Below are positions 7,790 to 14,780 of a stretch of DNA of 16,468 nucleotides, one piece after another (the stretch's first letter is position 1; each line of letters starts with the position of its first letter). Below the pieces are notes generated by a model that was not told where the DNA came from, made no database searches, and worked only from the letters and a program-made list of their open reading frames with translations. Source of the DNA: CAYZUC01 sp964481705 (GTDB lineage: Bacteria; Bacillota; Clostridia; Lachnospirales; Lachnospiraceae); the NCBI GenBank assembly GCA_964481705.1, contig CAYZUC010000062.1:1-16468 (forward strand). Direction: 5' to 3'. The position numbers and the translations under genes were made by a program.

Positions 7790-10700
7790 ATGATTAAGAA
7801 GGAACTGGGTCAAAAGGATTGCTATGAGATGCTGATGGAGAATCTACCTTGTGGGGCAGGTATTTATGAGTATCATGGTGGTCAAATCAAGTGTATTTAT
7901 CTGAATGAGCGATATTGGCAACTGGTAGCCAGACAAGAAGAGGGAACCGACAAAACGTCCGTTCTCGATTTTGTACAGCTTGAGGATCGTGCGCATTTAC
8001 TTCATGTCCTGCAGAAGGGCATTATGAATAACCAGCGACTGGAATGTGATATTCATATTCTTCATGGGAGTGGAAAATATATCCCGTTTCACTTGATTGG
8101 AAATATTGTTCGTCAGGATTCAAAGAACTGTACGATTTACGTGACATATACGCCAATTTCTGAAAGTGAAATTACCTTCCGTGAGATGATACCGGTTGCA
8201 CTGGATGCAGTCATGGCGTCTTCTTCGGATATCGCATTTGTTAAGGATCGCACGCTGTCTTATGTTTGCGTTTCCCATACGTTTGCAACTATGGTTGGTT
8301 ATCTGGATGAGAGAGATATTATCGGCAAGTCTGATTATGATCTTTTTGACAAGGCATTGGCGGAGAAATTCCGTGGAGATGATCAAGGAATGATCCGAAG
8401 CAGTAAGTCTATGATTGACTGCATCGAGCATCTACCGAGTGAGGATGGCTCCATGCGTTTTATGAGTGTGTCGAAGTATCTGCTTCGTGACCAGACAGGA
8501 ATGATTGTTGGGATTTATGGGGTTGCTCGTGACATTACACAGGCCCGTGAGGCTTATCGCCGCCTTCGTTTACTTACAGATAATATTCCGGGCGGTCTTG
8601 CTACGTATGAGATTTATGAAGGAAGAGTAAAAACAATCTATATGAATGAAGGGGTTTATACTCTGATTGGATACACAAAGGAAGAATATGATACTACGAT
8701 AGGAGATCCCTTAAGTTTCGTTCTAGAAGAAGACATTCCAAAGCTCAGATCCGTATTTCAAGATCATCTGTTAAATAGAGACCCTATTGATACAGTTTTT
8801 GCCATAAAACGAAAACAAGGAGACTTCCGCTACATTAACCTAAAATGTACGCTTGCAGATTACAGTGAAGCTTCCATTCGTGTAGACGCGGTACTACTTG
8901 ATGTGACGGAAGTACAGATAGCACAGAATCGCCTGAGAATGCTTGAACATGAGAATCGTAGAAGGTACGAGCATGAACTTCAGCTCAGAAAAGAGTTGAT
9001 TCGTAATTCCATATTGTACTATCAGTTGAATCTGAGTACCGGTATCATCGAGGAGTATTATTCGAAATATGATGATGTCGAGGGTATGAAAACGCAGATT
9101 GCAGTAGACCCTGTTATGGTTAAGAATATCCTTAGGAACATCGCGCCAGATGATCGTAACCGAGTAAATACAATGGTATTTCGAAAAAAACTATTGGAGG
9201 CTTATCAAAACGGCCGAACTTCTCTGCAATTTAAGTATCGTAGGAAAATAGGCAATTCTGGATATCACTGGGTAAGTACTAGGATTTCTATTTTGGAGAA
9301 ACCAGATTCCGGGGATGCGATTGCATTTCTGCATAGTCAGGACATTGATATTGAGATGAAGAAGCAGCTGACGGTTGAAACTATTATGGATGATGATATT
9401 GAATCAGTTATAATTCTCAATAAAAAAAGTGGAGATGCTTATGTCGTGCATGTGCGAAACAATTTGGAAGGATTGGATGAAAATGAATCCTTTTGTTTTG
9501 ATGAGAGGTACTATAATTTGCTCTCGTTTCAAGTTGTACAAGAGGATCAGGAGAGATTTCGCAATTTCTTTTGCAGGAAAGGACTTGTAAATGCGCTTAG
9601 AGAGGAGAAAAACTGTAACTTTTTCTATAGCGTTTATGAGAAAGGAAAAATACGGAGAAAAATGTCCAGAGTATATTATCTGGATAACCATAAGAGCGAG
9701 ATTGTACTTGCAAGAAGAGATATAACAGACCTCTATGAAGAGGAGCAGAAACAAAAAGAGATATTACAGATGGCTACGGATAAAGCAAATGCAGCCAATC
9801 GTGCGAAGAGCGCCTTCTTGTCACAAATGAGTCATGATATCCGTACCCCGCTAAACGCAATTCTTGCTTTTTCCAATAAAGAAATGATGGAAGGTGCGGG
9901 AGAAGAGGAACTCAAGAAGAATCTGGAAAAGGTAAATTTGTCTGGTGATTATCTTCTTGGAATAATTAATGATGTGTTGGATATGTCCAAAATTGAGCAA
10001 AACAAAGTTGTTCTGAAGCCGGTACCATACTCCCATGCTGAATTTGTGAAGTCGATTCAGAATGTAATTATGGAGCTGAGTAAAAATAAGAATATTGATT
10101 TTGTAATGGATGTCAAGCACGCCATTCAAAAAGGGATTCTGGTAGATAAGATTCGTTTTAATCAGATATTTATTAATCTGCTTTCTAATGCAGTTAAGTT
10201 TACTCCAGATGGTGGAAGAATAGAATTCATTATGAAGAAGCTGCCCGGAAAGCAGAATCATGTTGTCAGACAACGCTTCATCATACGTGATACCGGGATT
10301 GGTATGAGTCCGGAATTCTTACCACATGCTTTTGAAAGCTTTAATCAGGAATATCACGAAGGAATCTCAGAGAAGAGTCAAGGGACCGGATTGGGACTTG
10401 CCATTGTGAAAGAACTGGTTTCTTTGATGGAAGGAACGGTTCAAGTAAGGAGTACGTTAGGCAAGGGAACGACCTTTACAGTAGAGCTTCCTCTGGAGCT
10501 TGTAGATACCGAAGAATTACATGGGAAAGAGGAGAAGAAAGACTACGGTATCTTGAAAGGATGTCGTATCCTTCTTGGCGAGGATAATGAGCTGAATACA
10601 GAGATAGTGGTACATTTACTGACTAGGGTAGGTTGTGATGTCATCTGTTCAAAGAATGGAAAAGAAGCAGTGGAGGCCTATCTGAAAGAACAGGATGGTT

Positions 10701-10891
10701 ATTTCAGTCTGATATTNNNNNNNNNNGCCGACGCCGCGACAATTCCGATTATAGCTATGACAGCTGATGTGTTTAGCGAGGATGAGGAGATAGCACGAAA
10801 GAGCGGTATGAATGATCGAATTTCGAAACCATTTGCGCCTAAGGTTTTATATGAGAAATGCATACATCATATTTTCAATCGGGACTCATAG
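7790..10891 (+). CDS. Soluble multi-PAS hybrid sensor histidine kinase (internal assembly gap)
   Basis: Hybrid histidine kinase of about 1,033 residues plus the gap. No transmembrane segment is apparent, so it should sense a cytoplasmic or diffusible signal. Five PAS-like modules can be made out: about 12-115, 130-255, 262-375 and, less clearly, 385-510 and 520-645. A coiled-coil stretch (YEEEQKQKEILQMATDKANA) leads to HisKA with the phospho-acceptor H682 in SQMSHDIRTPLNAIL. The ATPase domain (about 785-905) has the N box (NLLSNAVKF), DTGIGM and GTGLGL. A C-terminal REC domain (about 920 to the end) shows its acidic pocket (GEDNE), MTAD and SKPF. The phospho-acceptor aspartate cannot be seen because the N run at 10717-10726 replaces that segment, apparently around 20 residues short of the family length. 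It probably controls the EAL-domain regulator encoded 50 bases upstream. Confidence 0.93.
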   Translation: MIKKELGQKDCYEMLMENLPCGAGIYEYHGGQIKCIYLNERYWQLVARQEEGTDKTSVLDFVQLEDRAHLLHVLQKGIMNNQRLECDIHILHGSGKYIPFHLIGNIVRQDSKNCTIYVTYTPISESEITFREMIPVALDAVMASSSDIAFVKDRTLSYVCVSHTFATMVGYLDERDIIGKSDYDLFDKALAEKFRGDDQGMIRSSKSMIDCIEHLPSEDGSMRFMSVSKYLLRDQTGMIVGIYGVARDITQAREAYRRLRLLTDNIPGGLATYEIYEGRVKTIYMNEGVYTLIGYTKEEYDTTIGDPLSFVLEEDIPKLRSVFQDHLLNRDPIDTVFAIKRKQGDFRYINLKCTLADYSEASIRVDAVLLDVTEVQIAQNRLRMLEHENRRRYEHELQLRKELIRNSILYYQLNLSTGIIEEYYSKYDDVEGMKTQIAVDPVMVKNILRNIAPDDRNRVNTMVFRKKLLEAYQNGRTSLQFKYRRKIGNSGYHWVSTRISILEKPDSGDAIAFLHSQDIDIEMKKQLTVETIMDDDIESVIILNKKSGDAYVVHVRNNLEGLDENESFCFDERYYNLLSFQVVQEDQERFRNFFCRKGLVNALREEKNCNFFYSVYEKGKIRRKMSRVYYLDNHKSEIVLARRDITDLYEEEQKQKEILQMATDKANAANRAKSAFLSQMSHDIRTPLNAILAFSNKEMMEGAGEEELKKNLEKVNLSGDYLLGIINDVLDMSKIEQNKVVLKPVPYSHAEFVKSIQNVIMELSKNKNIDFVMDVKHAIQKGILVDKIRFNQIFINLLSNAVKFTPDGGRIEFIMKKLPGKQNHVVRQRFIIRDTGIGMSPEFLPHAFESFNQEYHEGISEKSQGTGLGLAIVKELVSLMEGTVQVRSTLGKGTTFTVELPLELVDTEELHGKEEKKDYGILKGCRILLGEDNELNTEIVVHLLTRVGCDVICSKNGKEAVEAYLKEQDGYFSLIXXXXADAATIPIIAMTADVFSEDEEIARKSGMNDRISKPFAPKVLYEKCIHHIFNRDS
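10717..10726. other. Assembly gap (10 Ns) inside the REC domain of the hybrid kinase
   Basis: Ten Ns separate YFSLI from ADAATIPIIAMTAD. Receiver domains normally have about 23 residues here, including the DxxMPxMDG phosphorylation motif, but only four fit. The N run is a placeholder of fixed length, and the missing aspartate is not evidence of a dead receiver. Confidence 0.95.
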
Positions 10892-10893
10892 TA

Positions 10894-10922
10894 TTGCTAT
10901 TCTGTATCGTATTTGATAGGAT
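10894..10922 (+). promoter_or_regulatory. Possible promoter of the fchA-folD pair
   Basis: TTGCTA (10894-10899) and TAGGAT (10917-10922) are separated by 17 bases and each match four of six consensus positions. They lie just after the kinase stop codon and about 35 bases before the chosen fchA start. No terminator is seen after the kinase, so read-through is also possible. Confidence 0.35.
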
Positions 10923-10957
10923 ATTGGAGAAAGACGAAATGCAGAAATGGAGAAGAG

Positions 10958-11572
10958 ATGGAAATGGAATTAGAACAATTTGTGGAAGAGTTATCATCAA
11001 AAGCACCGGTTCCGGGAGGAGGAGGAGTCAGTGCACTCTTGGGCAGTTTAAGCAGTGCCCTATGTTCAATGGTTTGCAATCTGACTACGGGAAAAAAGAA
11101 ATACGCACAGTATCAGGAAGATATTGAGAAGTATCTTGTAGCAGCAAAAAAATCCTCCGACGAGCTGCTTGCATTCATTCAAGAGGATGCCCGTGTCTTT
11201 GAACCGCTATCTAAGGCGTATGCAATTCCAAAAGAGGATAAGGATCGTGATGATATTATGGAGGCAGCGTTGGTAAATGCCTGCTCCGTTCCTATGAATA
11301 TTTTGCAAAAGGTTTATGATGATGTAATTCCCCTTCTGGAGGAGCTATCCGAGAAAGGCAGTAGACTTGCCGTGTCGGATGTGGGAGTGGCAGCTGCTTG
11401 TGCATCGGCAGCACTTCAGGGAGCTATTATGAATGTCTATATTAATACCAAGATGATGAAGAACCGACGTTATGCGGAGCATGAAAATCAGAAGGCGCAG
11501 AAGATGCTTCAGATTGGCTGCATTCGTTGCCAGAAGGTATATGAGTCAGTGAGTGAGAGCCTGAAGGCATAA
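10958..11572 (+). CDS. fchA: Methenyltetrahydrofolate cyclohydrolase (FTCD C-terminal family)
   Basis: Predicted 5,10-methenyl-THF cyclohydrolase, converting methenyl-THF and 10-formyl-THF into one another in the cytoplasm. The protein is 204 residues, the usual size for the stand-alone form of the formiminotransferase-cyclodeaminase C-terminal domain. The defining block is the near-N-terminal EELSSKAPVPGGGGVSALLG, followed by SALCSMVCNLT and the helical body with SDVGVAAACASAALQGA. The ATG at 10958 is chosen because GGAG at 10949-10952 is correctly spaced and because homologues begin shortly before the EEL segment. A TTG at 10913 would add fifteen unrelated residues without a ribosome site. 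It sits directly before folD. In this family the alternative function, formimino-THF cyclodeaminase, is possible, but the folD neighbour favours cyclohydrolase. Confidence 0.85.
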   Translation: MEMELEQFVEELSSKAPVPGGGGVSALLGSLSSALCSMVCNLTTGKKKYAQYQEDIEKYLVAAKKSSDELLAFIQEDARVFEPLSKAYAIPKEDKDRDDIMEAALVNACSVPMNILQKVYDDVIPLLEELSEKGSRLAVSDVGVAAACASAALQGAIMNVYINTKMMKNRRYAEHENQKAQKMLQIGCIRCQKVYESVSESLKA

Positions 11573-11646
11573 AGGTGTGGACAGACAGTGAGAATCACAA
11601 GCGAGCGTTGACAGATACAAAGCAGAGAAAGGACAGAATACGGAGA

Positions 11647-12495
11647 ATGGAAGAATTACGTGGAATGCCGGTAGTGAAGGCACTACTTGCAAAAATGGAA
11701 GATAATGTGGAAGCGTTGAAAGAAAAAGGGATCCTTCCCCGACTTGTTGTAATTCGTGTGGGAGCAAGAGAGGATGATTTGGCTTATGAGCGTGGAATAA
11801 AAAAGAGATTTGAGGCAGCAGGCGCTCAGGCTGATGTATTGGAGCTGCCACTTGATGTAACGCAGGAACAATTAGAAACAGAAGTGAAAAAATTGAATGA
11901 CGATACCTCGGTTCATGGGATTATGTTGTTTCGTCCCCTGCCGAAGCAATTATCAGAAAAGGCAATAAAGGATCTGATATCGGAATACAAGGATGTAGAC
12001 TGTATGGGAAGTGCAAACAATGCACATGTCTTTTGTGGTGATGCAGAGGGATTTCCGCCATGTACCCCACAGGCAGTTATGGAGCTTTTAGACTTTTATC
12101 AGGTTCCGTTACAGGGAAAAAAGGTTACCATCGTTGGACGGAGTATGGTAGTTGGCAGACCTCTTGCGATGTTGTTACTTAAGAAAAATGCAACTGTAAC
12201 TATTTGCCATACGAAGACATTAGAATTGGAGAAGGAATGCCGGAATGCCGATATTATCCTTGCCTGTGCAGGCGTGGCAAAGATGATTACGAGTGATTTT
12301 GTAAGTGAAGAGCAGGTCGTAATTGATGTTGGTATCAACATGGATGGAGAGAAATTATGCGGTGATGTGGATTATGTTGATGTGGCTGATAAGGTGAGCG
12401 CAATTACTCCGGTTCCAGGAGGGGTTGGAACTGTAACCACCTCTGTTTTATTGAAACATACGATTATCAGCGCTATGAGGCTGTGTGAGGGTTAA
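11647..12495 (+). CDS. folD: Methylenetetrahydrofolate dehydrogenase, FolD family, apparently without cyclohydrolase residues
   Basis: FolD-family enzyme of 282 residues that oxidises 5,10-methylene-THF to methenyl-THF with NAD(P). Recognised blocks are KDVD with the conserved aspartate (D118), PPCTPQAVMELL, the Rossmann motif VGRSMVVGRPLA, VVIDVGIN and the hallmark ITPVPGGVGTVT. Aligned without gaps to E. coli FolD from memory, the catalytic lysine (K54 in YxxxK) is I51 here, in YERGI, and the conserved glutamine (Q98 in VQLPLP) is F95, in LFRPLP. Both are needed for the cyclohydrolase half-reaction in bifunctional enzymes, so this is probably a dehydrogenase only, with FchA upstream doing the second step. 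ATG 11647 starts where homologues start. Its ribosome site is poor: GGAG is only one base away, and AAGGA is 13 bases away. A GTG at 11575 would add 24 unconserved residues. Confidence 0.88.
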   Translation: MEELRGMPVVKALLAKMEDNVEALKEKGILPRLVVIRVGAREDDLAYERGIKKRFEAAGAQADVLELPLDVTQEQLETEVKKLNDDTSVHGIMLFRPLPKQLSEKAIKDLISEYKDVDCMGSANNAHVFCGDAEGFPPCTPQAVMELLDFYQVPLQGKKVTIVGRSMVVGRPLAMLLLKKNATVTICHTKTLELEKECRNADIILACAGVAKMITSDFVSEEQVVIDVGINMDGEKLCGDVDYVDVADKVSAITPVPGGVGTVTTSVLLKHTIISAMRLCEG

Positions 12496-12519
12496 GATTT
12501 TATCCGGAATGTCCGATAT
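12493..12519 (+). promoter_or_regulatory. Sigma-D (sigma-28) type flagellar promoter
   Basis: TAAG (12493-12496, overlapping the folD stop) is followed after 15 bases by TCCGATAT (12512-12519). The sigma-D consensus is TAAA, about 15 bases, then GCCGATAT, so the match is three of four and seven of eight at the right spacing. The gene downstream is FliD-like, which makes a flagellar promoter credible. No other such site was found upstream of the other genes. Confidence 0.6.
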
Positions 12520-12533
12520 TATCTATAGCAACC

Positions 12534-12562
12534 TTGTAATATTGCGCAATTTCTGGTATATT
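12534..12562 (+). promoter_or_regulatory. Possible sigma-A promoter with extended -10 before the FliD-like gene
   Basis: TTGTAA (12534-12539), a 17-base spacer and TATATT (12557-12562), preceded by TGG as an extended -10 element. Initiation near 12569 would leave a leader of about 100 bases. It could provide basal expression beside the sigma-D-like promoter just upstream. Confidence 0.5.
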
Positions 12563-12590
12563 AAAGGTAGTGAGAACGATACATATTAAT

Positions 12591-12660
12591 GAGCAGGGCA
12601 CGGAAGCCACCTCAGATCAAAGGATTGAAGTGTGAAGGATAAACAGTCACACGAAGGAGG
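12591..12660 (+). promoter_or_regulatory. Leader with two hairpins and four GGA motifs (possible CsrA target)
   Basis: A hairpin with outer pairs GAG/CTC (12591-12593 and 12611-12613) and inner pairs GGC/GCC shows ACGGAA in its loop. A second one, GTGTGA (12630-12635) with TCACAC (12647-12652), has AGGA in its 11-base loop and ends one base before the ribosome site. GGA also occurs near 12622 and inside the AAGGAGG ribosome site (12654-12660). GGA in loops plus GGA at the ribosome site is the layout that CsrA binds, as in the B. subtilis flagellin leader. Binding here is inference. Confidence 0.35.
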
Positions 12661-12667
12661 TAATCAT

Positions 12668-13384
12668 ATGACAATTAACGGATTGGTTAGTTCGGGATCG
12701 GATATTAGTTCTCTGTTTTCCGGAGCTTCTTCATTTAGTACCGGAGCAGTTTCTGGCTCATCATTTTCGCTGGCGGATTATTCGAGCATTCGAAATGGCA
12801 GTTACGGTAAAGTATTGAAGGCCTATTATGCGAAGCAGGAAAAAGAGAGTACAGTAAAGAACAGTTCAACAAGCAGTGATACGGCCAAGACTCTGGCAGC
12901 AGTCGAGAGCAAAGCGGATAGCTTGAAGGATTCTGCAGATGCACTGATCAAGAATGGCAGTAAATCGGTATTTGCAAAAAAGGATACAAATGCTGTTTAT
13001 AACAGTGTGAAGTCTTTTGCGGATTCTTATAATGCACTGGTTAAGGAAGCAGGAGATGCGAATTCTTCTTCTGTACTTCGTGAGACACTTAATATGACAA
13101 GGGTTACTGCTGCAAATTCCAAGATGCTTTCACAGGCTGGTATTACAATTAATAAAGATAACACCCTGTCGGTTGATGAAGCAGCATTTAAGAAAGCAGA
13201 CATGAATGTGGTGAAGTCTTTGTTTAATGGTAACGGTTCTTATGCTTATCAGGTTTCTGCCAAGGCGTCGATGATAGATTACTATGCAGAGAATGAAGCA
13301 AGCAAGAACAGCATCTATACAGGAAAAGGAAACTATTCTAAGACAGATACTTCCAGCGGCAATATATTGGATGCGTATTTATAG
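12668..13384 (+). CDS. Small FliD-like (flagellar hook-associated protein 2-like) protein
   Basis: A 238-residue, serine- and alanine-rich protein. Its start NGLVSSGSDISSLFSG resembles the N-terminus of the flagellar cap protein FliD. The segment from about residue 100 (VYNSVKSFADSYNALVKEA, then LSQAGITINKDNTLSVDEAAFK and VVKSLFNGNGS) resembles the FliD C-terminal helical domain. Full FliD is usually far longer because of the central head domains, which are absent here. There is no classical signal peptide, so export by the flagellar secretion system would be expected if it is a flagellar component. The ATG at 12668 has a perfect AAGGAGG at 12654-12660. An upstream GTG at 12632 lies within the leader hairpin and has no ribosome site. 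It stands alone between folD and rarA, with its own promoters and terminator. Family resemblance is moderate; its role is unknown. Confidence 0.6.
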   Translation: MTINGLVSSGSDISSLFSGASSFSTGAVSGSSFSLADYSSIRNGSYGKVLKAYYAKQEKESTVKNSSTSSDTAKTLAAVESKADSLKDSADALIKNGSKSVFAKKDTNAVYNSVKSFADSYNALVKEAGDANSSSVLRETLNMTRVTAANSKMLSQAGITINKDNTLSVDEAAFKKADMNVVKSLFNGNGSYAYQVSAKASMIDYYAENEASKNSIYTGKGNYSKTDTSSGNILDAYL

Positions 13385-13399
13385 AGAATGAATCTTGAG

Positions 13400-13425
13400 G
13401 CAGTCGCTAAGGCGGCTGCTTTTTT
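13400..13425 (+). terminator. Rho-independent terminator after the FliD-like gene
   Basis: GCAGTCGC (13400-13407) pairs with GCGGCTGC (13412-13419) around loop TAAG, with one G-U pair, followed by six Ts. It begins 15 bases after the stop codon. Confidence 0.92.
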
Positions 13426-13454
13426 AAAAGAATGTTTTGAAAGAGGGTATTATT

Positions 13455-14780
13455 TTGAAGCAAATTTCATTGTTTGAGGAACCAAAGCCAAATACCATAC
13501 CACTTGCCAGTAGACTGCGACCGGAGACGCTGGCTGATTTTATTGGTCAGGAACATCTGTTGGCAAAGGGGAAAATGTTACGTCAGCTGATTGAACAGGA
13601 TCAGATATCGTCCATGATTTTCTGGGGACCACCGGGTGTCGGTAAAACAACACTTGCCGGAATCATAGCAGGCAGAACAAATGCAGAATTCATCAATTTC
13701 TCTGCTGTTACCAGCGGTATTAAGGAAATCAAAGATGTAATGAGTAAAGCGGATGAGAGTCGTGGACTTGGAATCCGTACACTACTGTTCGTGGATGAGA
13801 TTCACCGCTTTAATAAGGCGCAACAGGACGCTTTTTTGCCTTATGTGGAGAAGGGAAGTATTATTCTCATAGGTGCGACAACGGAAAATCCTTCTTTTGA
13901 GATTAATTCAGCTCTGCTGTCCAGATGTCAGGTCTTTGTACTAAATGCACTCACCGATGAGAATCTGTTGCAGCTATTAAAGAATGCGCTTCATCATCCT
14001 AAAGGGTTTGGACAGCAGAAAATTGTAATTACGGAGATGCAGTTAAAGGCAATTGCAATCTTTGCTAATGGGGATGCAAGAACAGCGCTTAATACTCTGG
14101 AGATGGTTGTGGTTAATGGAGATTTGTCTTCAGATGGCACAATAACGGTAACGGATTCCTGCATGGAGCAATGCATCACAAGAAAATCGCTGCTGTATGA
14201 TAAGACGGGCGAGGAGCATTACAACTTGATCTCGGCGCTTCATAAGTCTATGAGAAATAGTGATCCGGATGCTGCTATTTATTGGATGAATCGAATGCTG
14301 CAGGGTGGAGAGAATCCTTTATATATAGCAAGACGCCTGATTCGTTTTGCAAGTGAAGACATTGGTATGGCGGACAGCAATGCACTTCAGGTAGCAGTAG
14401 CCACTTATCAGGCTTGTCATTTTAATGGTATGCCGGAGTGCGATGTTAATCTGACACACGCTGTTGTCTATCTTGCAATGGCACCTAAGTCAAATGCTCT
14501 TTATGGTGCCTGCCAGCAATGCAAAAGAGATATTTCAGACAAAAGATTGGAACCGGTTCCTCTTCAATTGCGTAATGCTCCAACGAAGCTTATGGAAGAC
14601 CTGCATTATGGAGCAGGTTATGAATATGCACATGATTACGACGAGCATTTGACAACAATGGAATGCATGCCGGAGACAATGAAAGGCGTGGAGTATTACC
14701 ATCCGACCGAACAGGGATCAGAAGCAGAGGTGAAGAAACGATTGGAGGCTGTGAAACAATGGAAAGAGAAGAACCGTTGA
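13455..14780 (+). CDS. rarA: Replication-associated recombination protein RarA (AAA+ ATPase)
   Basis: RarA/MgsA (Mgs1/WRNIP1 family) is a clamp-loader-like AAA+ ATPase that acts at stalled replication forks. The 441-residue protein has the family opening PLASRLRPETLADFIGQEH (about 16-34) and Walker A GPPGVGKTT (about 58-66). Walker B LLFVDEIHRF precedes NKAQQDAFLPYVE, then sensor 1 GATTENPSF and the arginine-finger region NSALLSR follow. The C-terminal tetramerisation domain contains ASEDIGMAD and LAMAPKSNA. I choose TTG 13455 because AGAGGG (13442-13447) is seven bases upstream and the product begins MKQISLF, close to the usual MDLF-type start. A TTG at 13437 would add six residues. Only about 30 bases separate the preceding terminator from this start and I see no convincing promoter there, so its transcription source is unclear. 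Confidence 0.95.
   Translation: MKQISLFEEPKPNTIPLASRLRPETLADFIGQEHLLAKGKMLRQLIEQDQISSMIFWGPPGVGKTTLAGIIAGRTNAEFINFSAVTSGIKEIKDVMSKADESRGLGIRTLLFVDEIHRFNKAQQDAFLPYVEKGSIILIGATTENPSFEINSALLSRCQVFVLNALTDENLLQLLKNALHHPKGFGQQKIVITEMQLKAIAIFANGDARTALNTLEMVVVNGDLSSDGTITVTDSCMEQCITRKSLLYDKTGEEHYNLISALHKSMRNSDPDAAIYWMNRMLQGGENPLYIARRLIRFASEDIGMADSNALQVAVATYQACHFNGMPECDVNLTHAVVYLAMAPKSNALYGACQQCKRDISDKRLEPVPLQLRNAPTKLMEDLHYGAGYEYAHDYDEHLTTMECMPETMKGVEYYHPTEQGSEAEVKKRLEAVKQWKEKNR

Noticed and set aside
11575..11646. GTG start for FolD adding 24 residues
   Set aside because: The extra residues do not look conserved, and homologues begin at the MEELRG segment, although the ribosome site of the chosen ATG is poor.
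12501..12520. Hairpin TATC(C)GGA-ATG-TCCGATA as a folD terminator
   Set aside because: The stem is short with a bulge and no T tract follows. The same bases fit a sigma-D-type promoter better.
12591..12630. Possible c-di-GMP riboswitch (GEMM) before the FliD-like gene
   Set aside because: Only AGGGCA resembles the conserved core. The GCAAAGCC-type second element, the tetraloop and the receptor helix are missing.
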